NCBI GenBank assembly: GCA_030837935.1 | Contig: JAUQXU010000058.1 | Coordinates: 1-14,751 of the forward strand | DNA from: Candidatus Brocadia sp. | Lineage (GTDB): Bacteria > Planctomycetota > Brocadiia > Brocadiales > Brocadiaceae | Direction of reading: 5' to 3' | DNA: 14,751 nucleotides | In this document: positions 7,647 to 14,148 of the stretch, piece after piece | How positions within the stretch are numbered: the stretch's first letter is position 1 | How the letters are laid out: each line of letters begins with the position of its first letter | Position numbers and translations under genes: made by a program | The notes under the pieces: model-generated | Told to the model about the DNA's origin: nothing | The model's input: only the letters and a program-made list of their open reading frames with translations | The model's database searches: none

Positions 7647-9008
7647 CTAATTTCCATTCTCCAATCCAAGCGGCATTATGATGGCGGTAAAGCCTGACTG
7701 ATTCCGTATTATCCATGCCTCGTCATTCTTCCCCTGTAACAGGACTTCAATTGAATCACCAGGTATTGTTTGTACCGCATCAAAAAGGAAATTGCCGTTA
7801 ATGCTGCCATTGTACGGTTGGCCGCTGTATTCGCCGTTAACAATTCCCTGAAATCTGATTCGTTCATAAACTTTTGTAGTTATCCTCAAGCCCCCCTTGT
7901 TAAACTCAACGGTTATAGGCTTCGAGGGTATATCGGTTGTATTGGCTATTAATGCCTTATGGAGAACCGGTATGACATCTTTTGCCTTTGCAATAAACCT
8001 ACTTGCAAAGCCTTTTGGGATAACATTCAGGTATTGAGGATATGTCCCTTCTAAAGCACGATATGTGGCAGTGCAATCCATGCAGCCAGGAAGATGCACG
8101 TCAAATATCACGTTTTGATAAATACCGCGATTCGGGTCATTCCCTTCGAAAATTCTTGCCTTGCCTGTCAGCAACTTACCAATACGCAAAAGCGGTGATG
8201 GCACTATTACACCCTTCAGCGATGGGGTTTCATTTGCGCTTCCTGGTTTCTTTGTTTCCTGACTTACACCCTCCATGGGTACCATATGAAGCCGATTACC
8301 GTCTGCACCAACCAATTTTAGCTTTTCAAGGTCGAGGTATATCCCACAGAGGGCAGACCTGTATTTATTGGTTGAAAGCGCCCGCCCAACAAAGTTAAGC
8401 TTTGCTGCAATATTCGTTATGGCACCCTTATAAACCATGTCTTCCTTTTTATGGAGTTGCACATCGGGAAATCCACTGGCATCTTCGCCTTCGATGAGGA
8501 ACTCACCTATGCGCAAGCCTGGATTTTCTTTGCCTTTGATGATATGCAGGTGAAAATAATTATTCTGAGATGAAATGATTTTGTCTAAATGTCTGGCGTT
8601 GATACAGATTCCATCAACTTCTTTATCGTGAGTAAAAGAGTAATTGGTGCCGGGCTCTAAATAGCCGGTAAAGTATGATTCCAAATCAGTTGCCATAACA
8701 CACAATTTATGATCTACAATCTTGAACAATAGTGAGTTCAGTATGGCAGAACGACTGCTCTTTGATGCAATGAGACTCGCTGTGTGAATAAGGTTTTTCA
8801 GTGGACTTGTTGAAACAACGCGATTAGGCGATGCTGTTTTGCTGCCTATGTGCCTCAATCCAATAACAGACGGATGATTGTGGAGTATCTCGGCATGTCT
8901 AGTTCTAACCAATTCTCTTGCAACTTTGGGAGGTATTCTTCCGATACCTTGTTTATCTGAACCAATTACAGGGACACTCTTTCTAAATAACAATTTCGGA
9001 AATTTCAT
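7647..9008 (-). CDS. dnaN: DNA polymerase III sliding clamp (beta subunit) homologue with N-terminal extension
   Basis: A 453-residue protein. Residues from about 66 onward follow the bacterial beta clamp: LKNLIHTASLIASKSSRSAI, VMATDLESYFTGYL in domain 1, VGADGNRLHMVP in domain 2, ALEGTYPQYLNVIP in domain 3 and a final FTAIIMPLGLENGN matching the clamp's C-terminal strand. Clamps are usually about 370 residues. The first 65 residues are extra and include a compact unit reading GIGRIPPKVARELVRTRHAE, like small phage-type loading or targeting domains. GGAGGT lies 9 nt before the ATG. A ring clamp tethers polymerases to DNA, so a private copy beside phage-type genes suggests element-specific replication or repair. 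Sequence similarity to chromosomal DnaN looks low. The clamp call is secure; a chromosomal housekeeping role is unlikely but not excluded. Confidence 0.85.
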   Translation of the reverse strand: MKFPKLLFRKSVPVIGSDKQGIGRIPPKVARELVRTRHAEILHNHPSVIGLRHIGSKTASPNRVVSTSPLKNLIHTASLIASKSSRSAILNSLLFKIVDHKLCVMATDLESYFTGYLEPGTNYSFTHDKEVDGICINARHLDKIISSQNNYFHLHIIKGKENPGLRIGEFLIEGEDASGFPDVQLHKKEDMVYKGAITNIAAKLNFVGRALSTNKYRSALCGIYLDLEKLKLVGADGNRLHMVPMEGVSQETKKPGSANETPSLKGVIVPSPLLRIGKLLTGKARIFEGNDPNRGIYQNVIFDVHLPGCMDCTATYRALEGTYPQYLNVIPKGFASRFIAKAKDVIPVLHKALIANTTDIPSKPITVEFNKGGLRITTKVYERIRFQGIVNGEYSGQPYNGSINGNFLFDAVQTIPGDSIEVLLQGKNDEAWIIRNQSGFTAIIMPLGLENGN

Positions 9009-9023
9009 TATTATTTACCTCCA

Positions 9024-9209
9024 TTAAATATGCCTGCCATTACAACAGCAATGGGAACGACAAAACCCGCAGCCTTTACAAAGACCTAAGTTTTGACTAC
9101 AAAAACAGGTGGGGAGCAGTTCTGAATCAAGGTATTCATAACTCTTTCCACAGCATCTGCAATAACCAGGTGATGTCTTTATGCTTTCTTTTGAAATTTG
9201 ATTATTCAT
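9024..9209 (-). CDS. Cysteine-rich zinc-binding miniprotein
   Basis: A 61-residue protein containing 11 cysteines (17, 19, 20, 35, 37, 44, 47, 50, 54, 55, 56) plus His53 and His60. The spacing (CRCC, CFC, CKGCGFC, CCC) implies one or two zinc sites. AAGGA lies 9 nt before the ATG. Its stop is 15 bp before the clamp start and its start is 3 bp after the stop of the zinc-finger gene, so it belongs to the operon. I recognise no family. A protein- or nucleic-acid-binding adaptor is the natural guess from size and metal motifs. Confidence 0.7.
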   Translation of the reverse strand: MNNQISKESIKTSPGYCRCCGKSYEYLDSELLPTCFCSQNLGLCKGCGFCRSHCCCNGRHI

Positions 9210-9212
9210 GTT

Positions 9213-9536
9213 TTATTCCTTATGTTTTCTGGTAAAAAGCAATTTAACGAGCAGGTTAACTCCATTTAACACCAGGGTGAAACCTGACAAAAGGCAACTT
9301 GGATGCAGATAGTATTCAGTGCGATTGGTTATTACGACTAGATGGGAGCCTGATATCGGACTGTTACAGATAATACATTCATATCCTTGCGGGTAAGGTG
9401 CGTCCTGATAGTATTCATGCATGTAAGGGTTGAATTCATCCGCACAATCCGGATCTATGCACTCAGCGCCATGATACTCTTCTGAAAATGGTGGATTGGT
9501 CTGTTGCATCTTACGTTTAAATTTTAGTCTGAACAT
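9213..9536 (-). CDS. Small zinc-finger protein (CxxC...HxxC)
   Basis: A 107-residue protein. Residues 1-10 are basic (FRLKFKRKM). Residues 19-50 are acidic and aromatic, with Cys26 and Cys31. A finger follows: C54-x2-C57 ... H78-x2-C81 with about 20 residues between the pairs, a LIM- or treble-clef-like spacing. The last 25 residues are hydrophobic (LSGFTLVLNGVNLLVKLLF) and then basic, so membrane or protein docking is possible. The ATG at 9536 overlaps the preceding gene by 20 bp and has AAGGAG at a normal distance, which supports it over the internal Met at codon 10. Function unknown. Confidence 0.7.
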   Translation of the reverse strand: MFRLKFKRKMQQTNPPFSEEYHGAECIDPDCADEFNPYMHEYYQDAPYPQGYECIICNSPISGSHLVVITNRTEYYLHPSCLLSGFTLVLNGVNLLVKLLFTRKHKE

Positions 9537-10005
9537 ATAGTTCGTCTCCTTCTGTTACTCCAGATTTTTTGCGTAACCCAAAAATGAATTTACCTTCTCT
9601 ACAGTCAACCGATTCAATGTCTAGATGGTCTGTATACGGCCTGTAATATTTCAGAATGTTATTAGTCCAAGGTGTCCTGTCTATGTGGCACGTAATTATT
9701 TTATTCCCATCGAGGTCTTTCCAATACTCAAGGCATGGGTACTTCTTATTTATCAATTGCAGACCAAATGAGTAGTAAAGCGGCTTGATCGTGTGAAGGC
9801 AAAAGTTAACAGCCATGACACCGTTATTGAAGTAGTGTGAATGGTAAGAGAATTCTGCCTTAAAATTGTCAGCAGAAAGCACGATAGAGTTGTTGTTGAT
9901 CTGCACGGTATGATTCAGTCTCCGGTCGCGAAGTAATTGATTGATTAATGTTTCAGGGATTTCTACCTGCTGGATTCTTCCGGTAATTAAGACCTGTAAA
10001 TCCAT
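9517..10005 (-). CDS. Protein of unknown function (162 residues)
   Basis: A soluble, mostly beta protein with AAAGGA 7 nt before the ATG. The first 30 residues run strand-helix (VLITGRIQQVEIPETLINQL), then alternating strands such as NNSIVLSADNFKAEFSYHSHYF, and a tyrosine-rich centre. No catalytic motif or known domain is seen. It is the first gene after the internal terminator at 10040-10078, so it needs either read-through or its own promoter in the 100 bp before it. It overlaps the next gene by 20 bp. Confidence 0.65.
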   Translation of the reverse strand: MDLQVLITGRIQQVEIPETLINQLLRDRRLNHTVQINNNSIVLSADNFKAEFSYHSHYFNNGVMAVNFCLHTIKPLYYSFGLQLINKKYPCLEYWKDLDGNKIITCHIDRTPWTNNILKYYRPYTDHLDIESVDCREGKFIFGLRKKSGVTEGDELYVQTKI

Positions 10006-10039
10006 TTTTATCCTTTCCCATAAAAGTTGGTGGAAATAA

Positions 10040-10078
10040 AAAACCCTGCATACCTGTTTATTCGGTATGCAGGGTTTT
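10040..10078 (-). terminator. Strong rho-independent terminator between operon genes
   Basis: A perfect 15-bp inverted repeat (AAAACCCTGCATACC at 10040-10054, its complement at 10064-10078) closes a 9-nt loop. On the minus strand the stem is followed by TTTTTTATTT. It sits between the 87-residue membrane protein gene and the rest of the operon. The plus-strand side also ends in four T, so it may work both ways, though no plus-strand gene needs it. Confidence 0.9.
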
Positions 10079-10110
10079 AATTCTTACGTGTGATAATTGA
10101 TGAACAAACC

Positions 10111-10374
10111 CTATGTTTGTACTGGCGTCACTTCCTTAGCCTTGACGTGCTTTACGGTAACTTTTGGTTCTTCAGCGCCTGAAAATATCTGGTTGATCTC
10201 ATCGCGGGTCAACGTCTTTATTGCCTCTTTAATCTCTTGTTTAAGATGTTTTCTGCTCAGAAAGTGCTTCGCAAACCACCCAATTGCCACGCCGCCGAGC
10301 GCCGCAGCGCCAACGATCAACATGCTGATCATATCGGTATCATTTCCGATTTCAAAATCTGCATCTTTTCCCAT
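10111..10374 (-). CDS. Small single-pass membrane protein
   Basis: An 87-residue protein with a short acidic N-terminus, one hydrophobic helix at about residues 15-34 (MISMLIVGAAALGGVAIGWF), then a basic helix KHFLSRKHLKQEIKEAIK and a polar tail. The glycine/alanine-rich helix followed by Lys/Arg predicts an inner-membrane anchor with a cytoplasmic C-terminus. Two ATGs lie six bases apart; GGAG touches the first (10380) but lies 6 nt before the second, so 10374 is the better start. It is followed by the strong terminator at 10040-10078 and may be expressed as a single-gene unit. No family recognised. Confidence 0.7.
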   Translation of the reverse strand: MGKDADFEIGNDTDMISMLIVGAAALGGVAIGWFAKHFLSRKHLKQEIKEAIKTLTRDEINQIFSGAEEPKVTVKHVKAKEVTPVQT

Positions 10375-10722
10375 ATCCATCTCCTTTCTTTCTATAAAGT
10401 GTTAACGATAAAATGACCATATCAGTGATCTCATTTATGTGCCTTCAACAACCTCCTTTCGGTATAAATAATTTCGATTTTTAATCACTTTTAATGAAAA
10501 TCATATTTTTACCATAACTGGTAACGAGTTTTGTGGCAGAAAGTTTGCATGTTACTGTGGTTTTTGCATCGTGCTAAGTTAGTGACAAGCCGCCCTGTAA
10601 TAAGTATTCAACTATAAGAGTCTTTCCACAGGATGCAACGTGTGTTGATTGCATTTCTCTCTCCTTAATAAACGTGGGAAATATATCCGCTTTCTAAGTC
10701 TATTATTACAGAAAAATGCAAA
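10375..10722. other. Intergenic region between operon and insertion sequence
   Basis: About 350 bp, AT-rich. It should hold the promoter for the leftward operon. A second Shine-Dalgarno-like AAAGGAGG occurs on the minus strand at 10452-10459 without a well-spaced ATG, perhaps the trace of a lost leader gene. A tiny minus-strand reading frame (10574-10654) is listed separately. I cannot defend a specific -35/-10 pair. Confidence 0.5.
10574..10654 (-). CDS. Possible 26-residue peptide or truncated gene start
   Basis: An ATG at 10654 has AAGGAG 7 nt upstream and reads 26 codons to TAG at 10574. The peptide includes HVASCGKTLIVEYLLQGG. The ribosome binding site is as good as those of the real operon genes, which is the only support. 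It lies between the insertion sequence and the operon, so it may be the first codons of a gene whose rest was lost by a downstream nonsense mutation or rearrangement. Function unknown. Confidence 0.3.
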   Translation of the reverse strand: MQSTHVASCGKTLIVEYLLQGGLSLT

Positions 10723-10764
10723 TATTGACGGCGGCAAGCCTAGCCCGATTTTCGCAATTCGAGG
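10723..10764 (+). repeat. Left inverted repeat of the insertion sequence
   Basis: The inner half CCCGATTTTCGCAATTCGAG (from 10744) matches the complement of the right end except for two transitions. The outer half (10723-10743) is weaker but still aligns without gaps, beginning TATTG at both ends. Confidence 0.8.
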
Positions 10765-10886
10765 TGAAAAGGGGATATTTTTCGGCATAAAATGCCATGA
10801 AACCCTTGATTTTAAAGGGGTGCGTTCTTCAAAAAGTGCTGTAGTGCCGACCTGCCCTATTGACGCGTTGCGTAAAAACTGAGAAA

Positions 10887-12721
10887 ATGTCTTCATGTTT
10901 TTACGGGCAAAGTCACGGAAGAAAGACGGAAAAGCGCACCGTTCCCCATCTTCATGAGGACAAGTATTGGAGTGTGGTGGAGAACCATAGGGTAGCCGGG
11001 GGCGGTGTGGTTCAGCGGCAAGTACTTTACCTGGGGGAACTCAACGATAACCAACGGGCAGGATGGGTTCGGACGATAGAGGCGTTTTCGGGTGAAAAGG
11101 CCGGGACAAAACAACTGGCATTGTTTCCTGATGACCGGGAAGCCGTGCCAATACCTGGTTGCGAGACAGTCCAGGTAAGACTGGACAAAATAGAATTGCG
11201 CCGTCCCCGTGAATGGGGTGCATGTTGGTTGGGATTGTATGTGTGGGATATGCTGGAACTGGACACATTTTGGAAACAGCGTTTGCCGTCAAGCAGGAAA
11301 GGGACAAGCTGGCTGAACCTTCTGAAGGCGTTGCGCTGTTACCGGCAGATCGATCCGGGGAGCGAATTTCGATTTCACCGTGAGTGGTATTTGCGGAGCG
11401 CTATGGGTGATCTGCTGGGGGAAGATTATTCGCTGGCACAAAAGGACAAGCCGTATCGTTGTTTGGATTTGTTGCTCAAACATCGAGACGGGCTGTTTGA
11501 GTATTTAAAAGGGCAATGGGGCAATCTGTTTGGCGCGAAGCATGATGTGCTGTTGTACGATTTGACGAGCACGTATTTTGAAAGCGATCCACCTGTGGCG
11601 GGATTTTTGGGTAAAAAACGTTTTGGATACAGCCGTGACAAACGTTCGGATTGCGTTCAGGTGGTTGTGGCATTGGTGTTGACGCCTGAAGGCTTTCCCG
11701 TGGCGTACGAGGTATATCCAGGAAACACAAGAGATACTGCAACCTTGGAGGAATTTCTGGATCGTATCGAGAAACAGTATGGGAAATTTCAACGCACCTG
11801 GCTCATGGATCGCGGTATTCCCACCGAGGTGATGTTGGAAAAGATGCGTTCCCGCGGGATTGATTATTTGGTCGGTACTCACAAGGGGCATTTGACCCAC
11901 GTTGAAAAACAGTTGCTCGAACAGCCGTGGATTCAGGCGCGTGAAAGCGTCCGCGTTAAAATTCTCAAGCAGGAGTCGGAGTTCTATGTTTATGTGGAAA
12001 GTCATGACCGGGTAGCAAAGGAACGGTCTATGCGTCGTCGCAGGCTCAAACGGCTGTGGGCAAGCCTGCACGAACTTCGCAATCGAAAGAACATCACGCG
12101 TGACAACCTGCTGATGCATGCTTGTCCTCATGAAAATGGGGATAGGGGCATTAAAGAAAGAAGCCGGACGAGACTTTGGGCTGGTTCGCATCTCTCTGCC
12201 AAATCCTCAAGAATCTGTGAATGAACATACGTTTCATTTCGAACTGGACCGTGAACGTTTGCGGCGAGCATTGCGGACCCGAGGGCCGCTATCTGCTTCG
12301 TTCCAACATGCAGGCTGCTTCACCTGAAACCGTCTGGGAATCGTATCTGCTTTTGACCCGCATCGAGCAGGCATTTAAGGATTTGAAGGGGGAGCTTTCC
12401 ATCCGTCCCATCTGGCACCAATTGGAAAAGAGAATTGAAGCACATATTTTTGTTTCTTTTCTGGCTTATTGCCTTCACACAACTTTACGAAATCTTGCAT
12501 GTGGACGAGCCGCAGGCCTCACATCGGATGCCATCTTGAAAAAACTCTCGACCATCCAAATGATTGATATCCATTTACCAACCACAGATGGCCGTCACAT
12601 TGTCATGAGCCGCTATACACAACCTGAAAAGGATGCTTCTCTCCTTTTAGCGCAAATGGGATTGTCGCTTCCTGAACAACCTCCACCCAAGGTTTATGCC
12701 TCCGGTCAAACCAGTCTGTAG
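10887..12721 (+). pseudogene. DDE transposase, IS1634/IS4 type, with two +1 frameshifts
   Basis: The first segment, from the ATG at 10887 (preferred to the TTG at 10860), has the IS1634-like opening YWSVVENHRVAGGG and LYLGELNDNQRAGW. The catalytic Asp candidates are YDLTSTYF (codon at 11559) and LMDRGIPTE (codon at 11808). Near 12117-12130 the frame jumps by +1; the next frame carries MGIGALKKEAGRDFGLVRIS. At 12277-12280 (ACCC) it jumps again, and the third frame resumes EGRYLLRSNMQAASPETVWE, with the catalytic Glu in LTRIEQAFKDLK (codon at 12365), through to the stop at 12721. Removing one C at the second site rejoins a natural LRRALRTEGRYLL. All DDE residues survive, but across three frames, so active enzyme is unlikely. 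Programmed frameshifting is not supported, since no slippery heptamer is seen. Confidence 0.85.
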
Positions 12722-12775
12722 TGTCGACCTTTTTAGGTGACCCCCTGAATTTACTGGCTTAGCGGCTTATACACC

Positions 12776-12817
12776 CCTCGAATTGCGAAGGTCGGGTTAA
12801 ACCTGCCCCCTACAATA
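12776..12817 (-). repeat. Right inverted repeat of the insertion sequence
   Basis: CCTCGAATTGCGAAGGTCGG begins at 12776 and mirrors the left end. The outer bases run through TTAAACCTGCC to CAATA at 12817. The inner 21 bp match at 19 positions. Confidence 0.8.
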
Positions 12818-12911
12818 AACATATTTGTTAAATATTTGGATTGGCACGGCAGATTGTTTTCGGTAGTTTTTTCTCGCTTTAATGCAGTTGCCAAAGGCAG
12901 CTATTTGTAGC

Positions 12912-12930
12912 CGCAGGCTTTGCGCCTGCG
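12912..12930. repeat. REP-like hairpin
   Basis: CGCAGGC (12912-12918) and GCCTGCG (12924-12930) form a GC-rich 7-bp stem with a TTTGC loop inside AT-rich DNA. This is the look of a dispersed palindromic repeat; other copies would have to be sought in the genome. Confidence 0.5.
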
Positions 12931-13096
12931 CCATTCGACACTCGCCACCTTTTCCTTTACACAAGCACAAGATATTTACAAAAACGGTTACCCCAAAATA
13001 TAACACGAGCTATGCATCGTAGTGATCGTCTGGTAATCAGTCATAATAAGTCTGAAAACGAGGTGCTGAGAACGCAGCAGACTACATTTTTGAGAG

Positions 13097-13215
13097 GTGT
13101 TACGAAACGTACACTTGGCGTTAGGAACGTAACAGTTGTTGTAACATTAATATATACAATAACATAAGTGCTTATTATTTGCTATTATTTTGCAGTCTAC
13201 TGTTAGAAACCTAAC
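13097..13215. promoter_or_regulatory. Three related dyad sites, possible operators
   Basis: GTTACGAAACGTACA (13099-13113), GTTAGGAACGTAAC (13120-13133) and GTTAGAAACCTAAC (13202-13215) are similar palindromes. The first two start 21 bp apart, two turns of the helix. The first is widened by GTGT...ACAC arms (13097-13114). They precede an AT-rich stretch and the riboswitch, so a dimeric regulator binding here is plausible but not shown. Confidence 0.4.
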
Positions 13216-13387
13216 ACCAAACCATACTTTCGCTTAACTATCCTTTTCTGGTGTTTTTTATTTATATTTATAAGTACTTCATATTTAAAACGCTACGACT
13301 TATTATTTATTCAATCCGTTATTGGTTTGTTTTTTGTTAGTTCTGTCATAGTTTGTTGTTGGCACATAGCAAAGCATATTTTATGAA

Positions 13388-13484
13388 AAGGCAAACAACG
13401 GGTGAAGTCGGGACGCAAAGTAGCAGGGCTTATTATCGGTTTAAACAGTTTAGGCGGTTTTCAGGGTAGCACGGACTTTGTCGT
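13388..13484 (+). promoter_or_regulatory. Cyclic-di-GMP class I (GEMM-I) riboswitch
   Basis: The stretch carries the hallmark GEMM-I pieces in order: AAAGGCAAAC (13387-13396), a short stem with a GTGAA loop, GGGACGCAAAG (13410-13420), AGGGCTT, a variable arm, then CAGGGTAGCACGG (13462-13474). The closing helix can form between GGCAAA (13390-13395) and TTTGTC (13477-13482). A second GTTTGTC at 13510-13516 could pair with GGCAAAC instead, which offers a possible switching mechanism just before the start of the next gene. The aptamer call is by consensus recognition; the switching model is inference. Confidence 0.78.
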
Positions 13485-13548
13485 GAGCGCTCAGTCGAAC
13501 GCAAACTCCGTTTGTCCATGACCGTTTAACTCGATGAGAGACTTGGTA

Positions 13549-13770
13549 ATGGGAAAAATTCGTACATTTATTGTTATTGTATCAGTAATTTTTTTAATGG
13601 CGGAATTTATTTCGCCGGTTATTTTCCTCTCAAAGAACGGAGAAATCGACAACTCTGTTAAACAAACAATTCGGAAAAAGGGGGCAGATAATCTTCCGCT
13701 ATCAGATGGAGGGGCTATTCAGAGGACAGATAAACCTCAGATGCCTATAATCACTAAGGATGAAGGATGA
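13549..13770 (+). CDS. Small exported or membrane-anchored protein under riboswitch control
   Basis: A 73-residue protein. Residues 1-4 are MGKI, then a hydrophobic run FIVIVSVIFLMAEFISPVIF to about residue 26, then a polar, charged tail with prolines (KGADNLPLSDGG, DKPQMPIITKDEG). This predicts a signal-anchor or uncleaved signal with the tail outside the cytoplasm. The ATG at 13549 has GAGAG 7 nt upstream; the ATG at 13534 lacks a site. It lies about 65 bp after the c-di-GMP aptamer, so its level likely answers to c-di-GMP. No family recognised. Confidence 0.55.
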   Translation: MGKIRTFIVIVSVIFLMAEFISPVIFLSKNGEIDNSVKQTIRKKGADNLPLSDGGAIQRTDKPQMPIITKDEG

Positions 13771-14148
13771 AATCCGTAGTGCCGATCCCTTGTGGTCGGC
13801 TGCCTGAAATTGCAAAGAGGCAGAGGGCTGGTCTTGGCAAAGGCTAGCCACCAGTCCAGCACCAAATTTTACGCATGGGGAGGTAACGAGTCATGTGAAG
13901 CTGAGAAGAGGGAGGTATCAGGCAACAACGCAAGTGAAGGTATAGACCCTCGAAATAATCATCGTATCGCATGCTTGTCCTCGACTTGTATCGGGGAAAG
14001 GGTCGGCGCTACGATATGGGTTTCGCTCTTGCTCTACCCAACCTACAGACCTGTCGAAGATGTTTTAATAAACATTTTTTCAGTAAGGCTTTTTATTTAT
14101 TGATGAACAATGTTCCATTAACTTACATTGGCGTGAAAAGGAGATAAG
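13771..14148. other. Non-coding stretch rich in hairpins
   Basis: No gene is supported in these 378 bp. A 103-codon frame at 13792-14103 lacks a ribosome binding site and coding character. Potential plus-strand hairpins are: GCCGA/TCGGC (13781-13800), CTGCCT/AGGCAG (13800-13823), CTGG..TGGC/GCCACCAG (13828-13854), and ATCGTA-CGC/GCG-TACGAT (13961-14015) enclosing a CCTCGA/TCGGGG stem. This may be a structured leader, a cluster of palindromic repeats or a relic of a larger RNA element. Confidence 0.5.
14060..14080 (+). terminator. Weak possible terminator before the RCC1 gene
   Basis: ATGTTT (14060-14065) and AAACAT (14070-14075) form a 6-bp AU-rich stem followed by TTTTT. The stem is weak. 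If it works, it separates the riboswitch transcript from the RCC1-repeat gene. Confidence 0.3.

Larger units (their letters stand above)
10723..12817 (+). mobile_element. IS1634-like insertion sequence, transposase broken
   Basis: A 2.1-kb element bounded by 42-bp imperfect inverted repeats (33 of 42 positions match) that flank one transposase reading region. The distance from repeat to gene is about 120 bp on the left and 55 bp on the right, as expected for an insertion sequence. I see no clear target-site duplication outside the repeats, so the exact tips may be a few bases off or the duplication has decayed. Family assignment rests on the transposase. Confidence 0.75.
12818..13387. other. 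Non-coding region before the riboswitch
   Basis: About 570 bp with no convincing gene. It contains a REP-like hairpin, three related dyads and a very AT-rich stretch (about 13140-13380) that probably holds the promoter for the riboswitch transcript. A weak TTGTTG (13353-13358), 16 bp, CATATT (13375-13380) pair would start transcription near the riboswitch 5' end. Confidence 0.55.

Noticed and set aside
10860..10886. TTG start for the transposase
   Set aside because: The ATG at 10887 lies in frame and fits the family N-terminus; the added nine residues have no family support.
10612..10896. Reading frames on both strands across the left end of the insertion sequence
   Set aside because: They cross the inverted repeat boundary, lack ribosome binding sites and show no protein features.
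11505..12191. 228-codon minus-strand reading frame opposite the transposase
   Set aside because: It is a shadow of the transposase, which has recognisable DDE motifs on the plus strand; the shadow product has no domain character and no ribosome binding site.
13097..13215. CRISPR-like or iteron array
   Set aside because: Only three unequal dyads with irregular spacing are present; there are no regular repeats or spacers, and no cas or replication initiator gene is in the window.
13360..13376. Sigma-54-like promoter (TGGCAC ... GC) just before the riboswitch
   Set aside because: The GG-to-GC spacing is 11 bp rather than the strict 10, and the TT before GC is absent.
13792..14103. 103-codon plus-strand reading frame
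   Set aside because: It lacks a ribosome binding site, its composition is not protein-like, and it overlaps several potential RNA hairpins.
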